DNA from: Lachnospiraceae bacterium
Lineage (GTDB): Bacteria; Bacillota; Clostridia; Lachnospirales; Lachnospiraceae
Assembly: GCA_017397645.1 (NCBI GenBank)
Contig: JAFQIE010000018.1
Location: forward strand, 1-64,000
Length of the DNA stretch: 64,000 nt
Direction: 5' to 3'
The position numbers were made by a program, and so were the translations under genes. Within the stretch, counting starts at the first letter, position 1. Every line of letters starts with the position of its first letter. The notes beneath the pieces were generated by a model. The model made no database searches, had not been told where the DNA came from, and saw nothing but the letters and a program-made list of their open reading frames with translations. Positions 8,938-19,208 of this stretch are shown here, piece after piece.

Positions 8938-9985
8938 AGTCCGTTCCTCCATTATCAGATATTGCAGTGACATGCTTACGGCGCAATTGTCCGCAGGCGC
9001 CGTCAATATCCCTGCCCATTTCTCTTCTTATAGTAACATTATTTATATTTTTTTCAAGGTTATTTTTGAATGCCTGTATCCGGCGCAAGTCAGATTGCAC
9101 GAAATCCCGCTCTTTAATCGGATTCACAGGAATCAGGTTAATATGGCAATTTAAAGGCTTCGCCAGTGCTGCCAATTCCGCCGCATCCTGATCCGTATCA
9201 TTGACTCCGCCCACCAGACTGTACTCAAAAGAAATACGTCTGCCGGTCTGCTTGAAATAATACGCGCAGGCTTCCATCAGTTCCTTAATGGAATATCTGT
9301 TGGCAATGGGCATCAGTTTTTTTCTTTTCTCGTCCGTAGTGGCGTGCAGGGACAAAGCCAATGTAATCTGCAATTTTTCATCTGCCAATTCATACATTCT
9401 GGGGACAAGACCACAAGTGGACACTGTGACGTTTCTCTGACTGATATGTAATCCGTTTTCATCCGTCAGCAATTCTATAAAACGAACCAGATTATCATAA
9501 TTATCTAACGGCTCTCCCGTGCCCATCACCACCACGTTAGACACTCTCTCGCCGGTGATTCTGGTGATGGCGTAGATTTGTTCCAGCATCTCAGAAGCAG
9601 TCAGGTTTCTTTCCAATCCGTCCAAGGTAGAGGCACAGAATTTACATCCCATACGGCATCCCACCTGAGACGATATACAGACACTGTTTCCATGCTTATA
9701 CTGCATCCAAACACTTTCCACCACATTGCCATCGCCAAGTTCAAACAGAAACTTCTTGGTACCATCGATTTTGGATTCCTGTACCTGCAAGGCTTTCAGA
9801 CGTGTATACACATATTTTTCTTTCAATTTACCGCGCAGTTCCTTGGAAAGATTGGTCATTTCATCAAAGGATTCTGCCAATTTCTCATGCATCCACTGAT
9901 ATACCTGTCCGGCACGAAAAGACTTTTCATTATGTAGTTTGAATTCTTCTTCCAACTCCACCAATCTAAGTGACTTAATGTCCAT
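8930..9985 (-). CDS. rlmN: Dual-specificity 23S rRNA/tRNA adenine-C2 methyltransferase RlmN
   Basis: A radical-SAM enzyme that methylates C2 of A2503 in 23S rRNA and of A37 in some tRNAs. The 4Fe-4S motif CRMGCKFC is present, as are the GTGEP motif and the conserved C-terminal GACGQL cysteine that carries the methyl intermediate. Its 351 residues match the family. The last eight bases overlap prpC. It lies 17 bases after rsmB, so rRNA-modification genes are paired here. Confidence 0.96.
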   Translation of the reverse strand: MDIKSLRLVELEEEFKLHNEKSFRAGQVYQWMHEKLAESFDEMTNLSKELRGKLKEKYVYTRLKALQVQESKIDGTKKFLFELGDGNVVESVWMQYKHGNSVCISSQVGCRMGCKFCASTLDGLERNLTASEMLEQIYAITRITGERVSNVVVMGTGEPLDNYDNLVRFIELLTDENGLHISQRNVTVSTCGLVPRMYELADEKLQITLALSLHATTDEKRKKLMPIANRYSIKELMEACAYYFKQTGRRISFEYSLVGGVNDTDQDAAELAALAKPLNCHINLIPVNPIKERDFVQSDLRRIQAFKNNLEKNINNVTIRREMGRDIDGACGQLRRKHVTAISDNGGTDCV

Positions 9986-10002
9986 TTCCTATCTTCCTGT
10001 TA

Positions 10003-11361
10003 TTATTCTCTATCGGGCTTCCTGAATTTCGCGATAAAAAAACCGTCTGCCTTTGCGTATCCGGGAAGCAACTGTAGAAACGCCCCGGTCTCATCCGTGA
10101 GGAGATTTTGAAGTTCCTCCGGCAATTGTTCTCGGATAGAAACCGGTTCTAAACCAAATTCCTCGGAAATCCACGCCGCCATATCGGTATTTTCCTGCTT
10201 TCGTATGGTGCATGTACTATAGAGCAGGGTTCCACCGGGTTTCACATAGTCCACGGAAGATGCGATGATTTCTTTTTGTAATTCTAAGAGACTTTCCAAG
10301 CCTTCTTCTGATAAATGGTATTTGATATCTCTCTTCTTCCCTAAAATGCCAAGTCCGGAACAGGGCACGTCCAAAAGCACTACATCTGCTTTCTCTTTTA
10401 ATTCTGTATCCTTTAGGCGGCCATCATACACCTGTGTGGTTACATTGCCCGCCTTTAAGCGTTGCAGGTTTTCCTCAATATAGGCAATTTTTTCCTCCGA
10501 TACATCTCTGGAAAGCACACGGTTTGCTTTCTCAGAAGCGAGTATGGTTTTGCCGCCCGGTGCGGCACATACATCTATGCAAAAGTCTGCGGCGGTAATG
10601 CCTGCCATTTCCACCGCCAGTGCGCTACTCACATCCTGCACAATAAATTTCCCTTCTGCAAACCCCGGCAGCTTCGTCACATCATCCCCATCTTCCAAAT
10701 AGTACACATAGGGCAGATAATCACTTTGTGTGAGTTTGCCACCTCTTTTTTCTATTTCCTGACATAGTTGTTCCCGCTCCACCTCAGGAAGCAGGGTAGA
10801 AAACCGCAAAGGTACAGGATGGATTTCCAACAAACCCTCCAATATCCTTTCCACCTGGGATATGTCATATTCATCCAACCAAAGACGCACAATCCATTCA
10901 GGCATGGAATACTTGACACTCAAATATTCCAGGGGTGCCTTCTTCCGGTCAGGGAGGGTAAGATATTCTTTGGATTTTGCTAATGCACGCAGGACCCCGT
11001 TGACAAATCCCTTCAGATTCTGAAAATGACGCTTTCCTGCCAATTTCACTGCTTCGTTACAAACCGCCGAATCCGGCACAGAGTCCATGTACAAAAGCTG
11101 ATATGCGCTCATCAACATCAGACTGCGGATAAATGGCTTCATTTTTGCCACGGGCACTTTAGAAAACTGATTAAGATGGTATTCTAATTCTATCCTTCTC
11201 TCCACAGTACCTTCCATAATACGTTTGAAGAAAGCCTTGTCCTTCGGGTCTAAAAAATCGTATTTATCTAACACTGCCCTGATGGCATGATGCGAAAACA
11301 CCTTCTCCTTTTCCATCATCAGCAGCGTATCCACGATAATTTCGCGTATATTCTCTGCCAC
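10003..11361 (-). CDS. rsmB: 16S rRNA cytosine-C5 methyltransferase RsmB
   Basis: Methylates C967 of 16S rRNA. The N-terminal third is a NusB-like helical RNA-binding domain. The C-terminal part is a SAM-dependent Rossmann methyltransferase with CAAPGGKT and two catalytic cysteines in DVPCSGLG and YSTCTI. At 452 residues it is complete. The start codon is GTG, 7 bases after GGAG. It is read from an operon between the YugP-like protease and rlmN. Confidence 0.95.
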   Translation of the reverse strand: MAENIREIIVDTLLMMEKEKVFSHHAIRAVLDKYDFLDPKDKAFFKRIMEGTVERRIELEYHLNQFSKVPVAKMKPFIRSLMLMSAYQLLYMDSVPDSAVCNEAVKLAGKRHFQNLKGFVNGVLRALAKSKEYLTLPDRKKAPLEYLSVKYSMPEWIVRLWLDEYDISQVERILEGLLEIHPVPLRFSTLLPEVEREQLCQEIEKRGGKLTQSDYLPYVYYLEDGDDVTKLPGFAEGKFIVQDVSSALAVEMAGITAADFCIDVCAAPGGKTILASEKANRVLSRDVSEEKIAYIEENLQRLKAGNVTTQVYDGRLKDTELKEKADVVLLDVPCSGLGILGKKRDIKYHLSEEGLESLLELQKEIIASSVDYVKPGGTLLYSTCTIRKQENTDMAAWISEEFGLEPVSIREQLPEELQNLLTDETGAFLQLLPGYAKADGFFIAKFRKPDRE

Positions 11362-11379
11362 GACTACGCTCCTTACCTA

Positions 11380-12084
11380 TTAATCATCATTTCTTCTGCC
11401 GAACAATAGTACCAATCTCAACAACTGCAGTATAGAAGAAGCCGCTGCCGCCACGTAAGTAAACGCCGCTGCAGAAAGCACTTTTTTCGTGCCTCGAAGT
11501 TCTTCTGTACCCAGAAGTCCATACTGCTCCATTTTTGCGATAGCTCTGTTAGAAGCATTAAATTCCACGGGCAAAGTCACCAATTGGAACAATACTGCCA
11601 ATGAAAATGCCCAAATACCGATGTTGATCATGGTCTGATTCCAGGACAACAACACACCGATTAAAATCAGTGGAAATCCGAGCGTACTTCCGATATTTGC
11701 CACAGGCACCAGCGCTGTCCTGATTTTGATAAAGGCATATCCCTTTGCATGCTGTATGGCATGTCCACATTCGTGTGCTGCTACACCTACCGCTGTCACG
11801 GAAGGATTATTATAATTCTGCGAGGACAATCTCACGGTATTACTTCTGGGGTCATAGTGGTCACCACTTGCAGAGTTTAAGCACTCCACTCTCACCTGAT
11901 ACAAGCCCTCACTGTCCAAAATACGTCTTGCCGCCTCTGCACCGGTAAGGCCTCTGGCATTTCTAACCTTGCCATACTTGTTCATGGTACTGTTGACAAT
12001 GCCGCTTGCCAGCAGGCAAATCAAGGTGCCTAATAATACCAACATATAGGTTGGATCAAAATAGTAATAATAAGGATAATACAT
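11380..12084 (-). CDS. YugP-family membrane zinc metallopeptidase
   Basis: A 234-residue membrane protein with an N-terminal helix, a zinc-peptidase HExxH motif (AAHECGHAIQ, near residue 103) and two to three helices in the C-terminal half. A serine- and asparagine-rich strand lies before the active site. It belongs to the neutral zinc metallopeptidase family known from B. subtilis YugP. The substrate is unknown. It sits between fmt and rsmB, a common Clostridia arrangement. Its role in the group is not established. Confidence 0.9.
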   Translation of the reverse strand: MYYPYYYYFDPTYMLVLLGTLICLLASGIVNSTMNKYGKVRNARGLTGAEAARRILDSEGLYQVRVECLNSASGDHYDPRSNTVRLSSQNYNNPSVTAVGVAAHECGHAIQHAKGYAFIKIRTALVPVANIGSTLGFPLILIGVLLSWNQTMINIGIWAFSLAVLFQLVTLPVEFNASNRAIAKMEQYGLLGTEELRGTKKVLSAAAFTYVAAAASSILQLLRLVLLFGRRNDD

Positions 12085-12130
12085 TACTTATACCTCTTTA
12101 ATAAATATTTCTTCAACTGCCTTCTGTCGC

Positions 12131-13105
12131 TTATCTGCCTAGTTTTTCGCCGGGTAGCATCTTAACTCCAAGGAGAAAATCCCTTGTACTCATTCGTTTT
12201 TTCCCTTCCAGTTGAAGTTCCTTAATTTTCAGAAGTCCTTCCCTTGTCATAACCAAAACGGCGTCCTTCTCTACCTTAACAACCATTCCCGGAACGGCTT
12301 GTGGGCATTCCGCTGTGGTAACCGCGTTTTCGTCGTCTCCACAGGCCAAGTCCTCCACACACTCCACAGACCAGACCTTCAATTGCTTCCCCTTATAGAA
12401 AGTATAGGCACTTGGCCAGGGTGTCATACCCCTGACTTGACGTTCAATTTCTACACAAGTCTGGGTGAAATCTATCTCTCCCATGGATTTTTTAATAATG
12501 GATGCATAGCAGCTATCTTCGTCTATTTGTTTTTCGGGAGATAATTTCCCTTCCACCAAAAGTGGCAAAACTTCCACAATCGCTTCCCCGCCCAAAAGCA
12601 TCAACTTGTCATGTAACGTTTCGTAATTATCATCTGCAGCTATGGGAATTTCTTTTTTGTAGAGCATATCTCCTGTGTCCAGTCCCGCATCCATCTGCAT
12701 AATAGTGATACCGGTGGTCTCTTCGCCACAAATAATCACATGCTGGATGGGGGATGCGCCACGGTATTTGGGCAATAAAGAAGCGTGAATATTCAAGCAT
12801 CCATAGGGTGGAATATCTAAAACCTCCTGGGGTAAAATCTGTCCAAAAGCTGCCACAACATATATATCCGCAGGGTACTGCTTTAACTCTTCAATAGATT
12901 CAGGATTCCGAATTCTGGCAGGTTGCATTACCGGTATATTGTATTTTAATGCTGTCACCTTCACGGGTGGCGGCACAGGTTCACCGCTTCGTCCTTTGGG
13001 TTTGTCAGCCTGTGTGACCACCGCCGTCACCTCATGTCCCGCCTGAATCAAAGCCTCTAAAGAAGCCGCTGCGAAATCAGGTGTTCCCATAAAAACAATC
13101 TTCAT
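12131..13105 (-). CDS. fmt: Methionyl-tRNA formyltransferase
   Basis: Formylates initiator Met-tRNA using 10-formyl-tetrahydrofolate. The formyltransferase fold carries MGTPDFAA at the N-terminus and SLLPKYRGASPIQ near residue 110 with the catalytic Asn/His region just before it. The C-terminal OB domain binds tRNA. Its 324 residues match the family. It starts directly next to the def stop codon, the classic def-fmt pair that first adds and later removes the formyl group. Confidence 0.97.
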   Translation of the reverse strand: MKIVFMGTPDFAAASLEALIQAGHEVTAVVTQADKPKGRSGEPVPPPVKVTALKYNIPVMQPARIRNPESIEELKQYPADIYVVAAFGQILPQEVLDIPPYGCLNIHASLLPKYRGASPIQHVIICGEETTGITIMQMDAGLDTGDMLYKKEIPIAADDNYETLHDKLMLLGGEAIVEVLPLLVEGKLSPEKQIDEDSCYASIIKKSMGEIDFTQTCVEIERQVRGMTPWPSAYTFYKGKQLKVWSVECVEDLACGDDENAVTTAECPQAVPGMVVKVEKDAVLVMTREGLLKIKELQLEGKKRMSTRDFLLGVKMLPGEKLGR

Positions 13106-13606
13106 TTAGTTTCCCTCTTCGTTCTCTTCAGGCACTACGTCCATCAGTTCTCCCTCTACTTTTTCTACATAGAGATGTCCATCCAAATGGTCCAATTCAT
13201 GGCAAATGGCTCTGGCCAGAAGCTCTGTTCCTTCCAATTCAAATTCGTGCATATCCACATCTAATGCCTTGATTTTCACATACTCAGGTCTGGTCACATT
13301 GCCTGCTTTTCCGGGTACACTTAAGCATCCTTCCGAACCGGTCTGCTCTCCCCTGGTTTCAATGATTTCGGGATTGATCAGAATATAAGGTCCCTGGGGT
13401 ACTTCCTCATCAGTGGTAGCGTCGATGACTACGATTCTTTTCAACACACCCACCTGAGGCGCTGCTAAGCCGACGCCGTTCGCCTCATACATGGTATCCA
13501 GCATGTCTTCAATCAATTCCTTGATTCTGGGTGTCATCTCTGACACCGGTCTGCAAACTTTGGTCAGTACATCTTCTCCTATTTCACGAATATTTCTTAA
13601 TGCCAT
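13106..13606 (-). CDS. def: Peptide deformylase
   Basis: Removes the N-formyl group from nascent proteins. All three family motifs are present: GVGLAAPQVG, EGCLSVP with the metal-ligand cysteine, and HELDHLDG with the two metal-ligand histidines and the catalytic glutamate. At 166 residues it is full length. It is followed without a gap by fmt and preceded by priA. Confidence 0.97.
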   Translation of the reverse strand: MALRNIREIGEDVLTKVCRPVSEMTPRIKELIEDMLDTMYEANGVGLAAPQVGVLKRIVVIDATTDEEVPQGPYILINPEIIETRGEQTGSEGCLSVPGKAGNVTRPEYVKIKALDVDMHEFELEGTELLARAICHELDHLDGHLYVEKVEGELMDVVPEENEEGN

Positions 13607-13636
13607 TTTGAGCCTCCGTTCTAATCTGTCAGCGTG

Positions 13637-15859
13637 TTACATAGTAACCATGGGATCAAAGTCAAATTGGACTTGTTCTCCCGTACGCTGCATCATCTTT
13701 CGTTTTTCTTCTATTTTATCCTTTGTTTCTATTAGTTTATCATAATCTGAAGATTTTACATAGAAAACATATCTAAAAATATCGTTAATTTTTGATATGG
13801 TTGCGGTGGCAGGTCCAATGACCCGCATTCTATTATCCCGTGCAACTTTGGCAAGAGTGTCTGCAAGGAGCGCACCATCCTGCGCGTTAATTGCAAATAT
13901 TTGCACTGCCAACATATGGGCAGCAGGGGGATAGTCCAGCATTTCCCGATACAGAATTTCTTCTTCATAAAAACCTTCACAATCCTGTTCCTTCGCATGC
14001 CTTACCGCATAGTGTTCCGGCTGATAGGTCTGAATCACTGCTTCTCCCGGAAGTTTGCTCCTGCCCGCTCTGCCCACCGCCTGAGTGAGAAGTTGGAAGG
14101 TGCGTTCTCCTGCCCGGTAGTCGTTAGCACTCAAGGAAAGATCCGCCGCCAGTACCCCCACTAAGGTTACCTTAGGGAAATCATGGCCTTTGACAATCAT
14201 TTGCGTACCGATGAGTACGTCTGCCTCCTCATTGGCAAAGGCAGAAAGGATATTCTCATAGCTTTCTTTGGTCTTGGTAGTATCTCCATCCATCCGCAAG
14301 CAGCGCACTCCGGGAAACATCTCTTTTAACTTATCTTCAATCTGCTGTGTACCGGCACGGAAACCGCTGATATATTTACTGCCACATTCCGGGCAAAGCT
14401 TAGGCTTCGGCTCCGAATAATTACAATAATGACAAATAAGCAAGCCATTTCTATGCTCTGACAAAGACACATCACAATGCGGGCATTTCATCACATGTCC
14501 ACAGGCTCTGCAGGAAATGAAACCTGCATATCCTCTTCGATTCAAAAAGAGAATGCTTTGCTCGCCTTTGGATAGTCTGTCGCTCAATAAGTCTTGTAAT
14601 TTCCGGCTAAAAATAGACCGGTTACCCTCTCGTAGTTCCTGCCTTAGGTCTACCGTGTGAACGGTAGGCAAATGTCCTCCGGACAAACGCTCCGTCAGAG
14701 TAAACAACAGGTACTCTCCTGATTTTGCCCTATAATACGCTTCCAGGGAAGGTGTGGCACTTCCCATAATAACACCGGCGCCATGTAACTTTGCCAATTC
14801 CATGGCTACATCCCTGGCATGATACTTAGGGGTACTTTCGCTTTTATAACTTCCCTCATGCTCTTCATCTATAACGATGAGTCCTAAATTAGGAAAAGGC
14901 GTAAATAAAGCTGATCTGGGGCCAATGATCACATCGATTTCTCCCTGCTTTGCCCGTTCGCACTGGTCATACTTTTCTCCCGGAGAAAGGGTGGAATTCA
15001 TCACACTGACCCTGTCGCCGAATCTGCGGTAGAACCGAAGCAGTGTCTGATAGGTCAAGGCAATTTCCGGTATCAGTACGATGACCTGTTTCCCGGCTGC
15101 CACCACCTCCCGAATCACTTCCATGTACACTTCTGTTTTTCCACTGCCGGTGATGCCATGGATCAGATAGGGTTTCGTAAAACCTTGGTGAAAATCCGCT
15201 AAGATGGTATCTACAATCTGTTGCTGCTGTGAACTTAATGTTTTACGGTTGTCCCGGTCTTCCTGTAATTTCACAGGATTGCGATGTTCCGTGGTGGTTT
15301 GTATCTGAATAGCACCACATTTTTCCAGGGACGATATGGTGGCACCGGAAACATTCAATTTACCGGTAACCCATGCATAGGGAATTCGTTCCTGTTCCAT
15401 AAGTTCTGTCAAAAGCCGGACCTTTGCCACCTGTTTTTTTCGATCTGCCTGACCCAACAGTGAAATGATTTCCTCCTTGCTCATGGTCCTCACAATGGTC
15501 CGGTGTTGTAGTTTTTTCACCGTTTTTTTAGCGGGCAGAACCGTCTTCAAGGCTTGAATCATAGTGCAGGCATATTTTTTTTGCAAGATACGGGCAAGCT
15601 TAATCTGATTGGCTTCCACTCCCGCATCACCTTCTGCCAGAGCATGAATGGCTTTTGTCTTTTCGGGGTCAAAGTTGCATTCTTCGCCCAAACCGATCAC
15701 GTACCCCTTACGAATGGTGTTACCCTTTCCGAAAGGCACCTGCACGCACATTCCTACGTCAATCTCCCCGGCAAGAGCGTTAGGAACACGGTATTGAAAT
15801 GTCTTATCCAATTTTTCATGTGAGATGTCGATAATGACATCAGCATATATTTCACGCAC
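13637..15859 (-). CDS. priA: Primosomal replication-restart helicase PriA
   Basis: A 3'-to-5' helicase that reloads the replisome at stalled forks. It has an N-terminal 3'-binding domain, Walker A GITGSGKTE, the DEEH box, and a double zinc-binding insert with cysteines in CRACGHVMKCPHC and CHYC...CPECG. The RecQ/PriA C-terminal motifs include GTQMIVKGHDFP and QAVGRAGR. The open frame begins with TTG at 15877, but GGAG 8 bases before GTG 15859 and the family N-terminus favour the latter. The protein is about 740 residues. Confidence 0.94.
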   Translation of the reverse strand: MREIYADVIIDISHEKLDKTFQYRVPNALAGEIDVGMCVQVPFGKGNTIRKGYVIGLGEECNFDPEKTKAIHALAEGDAGVEANQIKLARILQKKYACTMIQALKTVLPAKKTVKKLQHRTIVRTMSKEEIISLLGQADRKKQVAKVRLLTELMEQERIPYAWVTGKLNVSGATISSLEKCGAIQIQTTTEHRNPVKLQEDRDNRKTLSSQQQQIVDTILADFHQGFTKPYLIHGITGSGKTEVYMEVIREVVAAGKQVIVLIPEIALTYQTLLRFYRRFGDRVSVMNSTLSPGEKYDQCERAKQGEIDVIIGPRSALFTPFPNLGLIVIDEEHEGSYKSESTPKYHARDVAMELAKLHGAGVIMGSATPSLEAYYRAKSGEYLLFTLTERLSGGHLPTVHTVDLRQELREGNRSIFSRKLQDLLSDRLSKGEQSILFLNRRGYAGFISCRACGHVMKCPHCDVSLSEHRNGLLICHYCNYSEPKPKLCPECGSKYISGFRAGTQQIEDKLKEMFPGVRCLRMDGDTTKTKESYENILSAFANEEADVLIGTQMIVKGHDFPKVTLVGVLAADLSLSANDYRAGERTFQLLTQAVGRAGRSKLPGEAVIQTYQPEHYAVRHAKEQDCEGFYEEEILYREMLDYPPAAHMLAVQIFAINAQDGALLADTLAKVARDNRMRVIGPATATISKINDIFRYVFYVKSSDYDKLIETKDKIEEKRKMMQRTGEQVQFDFDPMVTM

Positions 15860-15910
15860 TCCCAAAACTCCGTTCAAATAAAGACTCTTAGCTTCATCAA
15901 GTTACCAATC

Positions 15911-17389
15911 TTAAATGTGGTTTAACCCACCTTCTAACAGTTCCTGAATGATGACTCTCTCATCCATGGGATATTTCACCCCTTCTATCTCCTGATAATC
16001 TTCGTGCCCTTTGCCTGCTAATACAATCAGGTCGCCTTCACAGGCATGTTCTATCACATGCGCTATTGCTTCCCGTCTGTCAGGAATCTCTATATACATT
16101 CCATCTGTCTTTTCTATGCCTGTTTTAATATCTGCAATGATATCCAAAGGATTTTCAAAACGTGGATTATCAGAAGTAATCACCGTCAAGTCTGCGATTT
16201 TGCCACTGACCTCTCCCATTTCAAATCTTCTGGATTTTGCCCTGTTTCCGCCACAGCCAAAGAGGCATACCAGGCGTCCCGGCTGATATTCCTTTAAGGT
16301 TTCCAGCAAGCTTTGCAACGCCATGGCATTGTGAGCATAATCAATGAGCAATGTGAATTTATCAGAAATATCTACTTTTTCGATGCGGCCCTTTACCTTG
16401 GCAGACTTTAATGCGCTCTGTATTTTCACGTCCGCCACGCTAAACTGCCTGCAGATGGCAATGGCACAAAGTGCGTTATACACACTGAATCTGCCCGGCG
16501 TGGGCAATATCACATCAAAATTCATCAGTCCTGATACAGAGAAAGAAATGCCCAATGCACCGGGGTCTCGAACCAGCGTCAAATCATTCGCCTGAAGTTG
16601 ATTACGGTCTTTCAATCCATAGGTTTCCAGCGCACAGGTATGTCCTTTTGTAATGATATCGACGTAAGGATCATCTCCATTGACGATACCCACCTTACAC
16701 TGTTTGAAAAGCAAGGCTTTGCAGGTTGCATACTCTTCAAAACTACCATGTTCATTGGGCCCGATATGGTCCGGTGACAGATTGGTGAAAATACCAAAAT
16801 CAAAAATAAATCCCTGTGTCCTGTGTTGCATCAAGGCCTGTGAGGAAACTTCCATCACTACCGTATCCAGTCCGGCCTCCACCATCTGTGCAAAAGTCTG
16901 TTGCAATACATAGGATTCCGGAGTGGTATTTTTCGCAGGAATATGCTCCCTCCCAATAATGGTTTCTATGGTACCTACCAAGCCTACCTTTCGTCCTGCA
17001 TTCTCTAAAATGGACTTCACCAAATAGGTGGTTGTGGTCTTTCCCTTGGTGCCTGTGATTCCGATAACTTTCAGTCTCTCGGCAGGATGCCCAAACCATG
17101 CAGCAGAAATATGCGCCATGGCGTACCTGGTATCTTCCACCAAAAGAATGGTTGCGCCTTCCGGGATCTCCTCTACAAGTTTAGATACCACAAAGATTTC
17201 GGCACCCTTTTCCCACATAGTCATAACGAAATCATGTCCATCAAAATTGGCACCGGGAATACAGAAAAACAAAGCCCCCGGTTTGATATCCTTCTCTCTG
17301 GAATCATAAATTAACTGCGGAACCTCACGTTCCACATTCCCCTGTATACATTTGTAGTCAATCCGCTGCAAGAGTGTTGTAAGTTGCAT
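15911..17389 (-). CDS. murE: UDP-MurNAc-tripeptide synthetase MurE
   Basis: Adds the third amino acid to the peptidoglycan precursor in the cytoplasm. It has the ATP-binding GTKGKTTTT motif, a Mur-ligase central domain and the C-terminal motif DNPRFENP. The DNPR signature is characteristic of meso-diaminopimelate-using enzymes, so the wall is probably meso-DAP type. The 492 residues are normal. GGAGGG lies 9 bases before the ATG. It is located between recJ and priA in the long operon and not in a mur/dcw cluster. Confidence 0.95.
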   Translation of the reverse strand: MQLTTLLQRIDYKCIQGNVEREVPQLIYDSREKDIKPGALFFCIPGANFDGHDFVMTMWEKGAEIFVVSKLVEEIPEGATILLVEDTRYAMAHISAAWFGHPAERLKVIGITGTKGKTTTTYLVKSILENAGRKVGLVGTIETIIGREHIPAKNTTPESYVLQQTFAQMVEAGLDTVVMEVSSQALMQHRTQGFIFDFGIFTNLSPDHIGPNEHGSFEEYATCKALLFKQCKVGIVNGDDPYVDIITKGHTCALETYGLKDRNQLQANDLTLVRDPGALGISFSVSGLMNFDVILPTPGRFSVYNALCAIAICRQFSVADVKIQSALKSAKVKGRIEKVDISDKFTLLIDYAHNAMALQSLLETLKEYQPGRLVCLFGCGGNRAKSRRFEMGEVSGKIADLTVITSDNPRFENPLDIIADIKTGIEKTDGMYIEIPDRREAIAHVIEHACEGDLIVLAGKGHEDYQEIEGVKYPMDERVIIQELLEGGLNHI

Positions 17390-17432
17390 ACTCTTGTACC
17401 CTCCAAACTTTAATTCTTACCATAATTTATTA

Positions 17433-19205
17433 TCATTGGTAATTTTGCATTACATATTGTAATTCCACGTTGCCTCTAAATTCATTGATACCAAGTTGAT
17501 AGGTAAGCGCCAATTCGTATTGGCCCTGTCCCCGATATAAAGCGGCGGCACTTCCCTCACCGAATTTCTCGTCCAAATAAGCATCAAATTTTTCTAAATT
17601 ACCAAAGTACATAATGTTTCCGCGTTTCCCATCCAAGGTTTGCACCTGGTACTTCCCCACATTTTGGTTGGCACCCAGTTTTCTACCCGATATAAATAAT
17701 ACATTTTTCTCAGCAAACAATGGTTTGGGATTGCCCACACCATAGGGTTCCAAAAGTGTCAACTGCTCTGCAAGCGTCAAATCCGCATACCCCAAAGGCA
17801 TGGGCACATCAATCTGAACCCTTTCCACAAAATCCTCCTCAGAAAGGTTGGCCTTTTGGTTCAATGCTTTCCGCAGGAGCTCAATGTCTTCTTCCTTTGT
17901 CGAAAGCCCTGCAGCCATGGCGTGCCCACCAAATTTGGTAAACAGTCCGGAAACTTCACACATCTTTTCATACATGTGATAGCCTTCTATAGAACGTCCG
18001 GAGCCTTTCACCCCTTCTTCCCCTTTGGTCAGGACAAAGACGGGACGATAGTATTTTTCTTTTAATCTGGATGCCACAATGCCTGCCAGACTTTCGTGCA
18101 CGCCGGGGCAGTATATTAACATGACAGTATCATTTTGAATTCCATGTTCCAGAATGTACTTCTCCGCCTCTTCCACTCCGATTTGAGTGAGATTCTTTCG
18201 GCTGTCATTGAGTTCCTTTAATTCCCTTGCGCAGGACATCGCCTCCACATGATTCTCGCTGAATAATAGTTCCAAAGAACGATATGCGGTATCCAATCTG
18301 CCGGTTGCATTCAAACAAGGGCCAATGACAAAGCCCAAATGGTAAGTGTTCAGCCGTTCCGGCTCTATTTGGTGCATCCGCATTAGTGCTTCCAATCCAA
18401 GATTTGCACTGTGACGCATTCTTTTTAATCCCTCTTTGACAATAATCCTATTCTCGCCCTTTAATGGCATCACATCGCATACCGTGGCGAGCGCTGCAAA
18501 TTCCAACAGTTCTTCTATCACAGCATCGGGAAGTTTCTGCGTCATTTGGCTATTCAAAGCCTGAATACATTTGAAGGCCACGAGACCTCCACAGATTTCA
18601 GGGAATGGGTATTCGCAGTCGTCCCGTTTGGGGTCCACCACAGCCAAGGCAGGCGGAAGAATCTGACGCCGTCCATTGACAGCATCCTCTGACGCTTCAA
18701 AAGGAACCTCATGGTGATCTGTCACCACCACGGATATCCCCAGCGAATTGGCCAGTTCAATTTGAGCGGCAGCCGCAATACCGTTATCACAGGTAACAAT
18801 CATTCCTACGCCCTCTGCCGAAGCCTGTTCAATCAGACTATTACTGAGACCATATCCATCATGTACCCTATGGGGAATCACCGTGGATACTTGCGCACCC
18901 AACAGACGCAACCCTTTTGTCAAAATATAGGAAGCACAAATGCCATCCACATCATAGTCCCCTATGACGCGGATGGCGATATGTTCCGAAATGGCTTGTT
19001 GTATGGACACTACTGCCCTGTCCATATCTTTTAATAAAAAGGACGATGGACAGTCTGACAATTCACCATGCAGGAATGCTTCCACCTCCTCGGTGGTCAA
19101 TACATCCCTATTTCTGATGATTCGTGCCAAAACGGGGGAAATATGAAATTGTTCACTCCAGGCATTAAAATCTGCCTTTTTATTGGCAACTGTCCATTTT
19201 TCCAT
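17433..19205 (-). CDS. recJ: Single-stranded-DNA-specific exonuclease RecJ
   Basis: A 5'-to-3' ssDNA exonuclease for recombination and mismatch repair. The DHH phosphoesterase core is visible as DYDVDGIC near residue 85 and DHHE near 150. The DHHA1 domain carries GGHAMAAG near residue 415, and a C-terminal OB domain follows. The 590 residues are typical for Firmicutes. It starts 3 bases after the secDF stop, so it is cotranscribed and probably coupled. In many Clostridia apt and relA follow recJ. Here they are about 43 kb away at the other end of the window. Confidence 0.94.
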   Translation of the reverse strand: MEKWTVANKKADFNAWSEQFHISPVLARIIRNRDVLTTEEVEAFLHGELSDCPSSFLLKDMDRAVVSIQQAISEHIAIRVIGDYDVDGICASYILTKGLRLLGAQVSTVIPHRVHDGYGLSNSLIEQASAEGVGMIVTCDNGIAAAAQIELANSLGISVVVTDHHEVPFEASEDAVNGRRQILPPALAVVDPKRDDCEYPFPEICGGLVAFKCIQALNSQMTQKLPDAVIEELLEFAALATVCDVMPLKGENRIIVKEGLKRMRHSANLGLEALMRMHQIEPERLNTYHLGFVIGPCLNATGRLDTAYRSLELLFSENHVEAMSCARELKELNDSRKNLTQIGVEEAEKYILEHGIQNDTVMLIYCPGVHESLAGIVASRLKEKYYRPVFVLTKGEEGVKGSGRSIEGYHMYEKMCEVSGLFTKFGGHAMAAGLSTKEEDIELLRKALNQKANLSEEDFVERVQIDVPMPLGYADLTLAEQLTLLEPYGVGNPKPLFAEKNVLFISGRKLGANQNVGKYQVQTLDGKRGNIMYFGNLEKFDAYLDEKFGEGSAAALYRGQGQYELALTYQLGINEFRGNVELQYVMQNYQ

Positions 19206-19208
19206 AGA

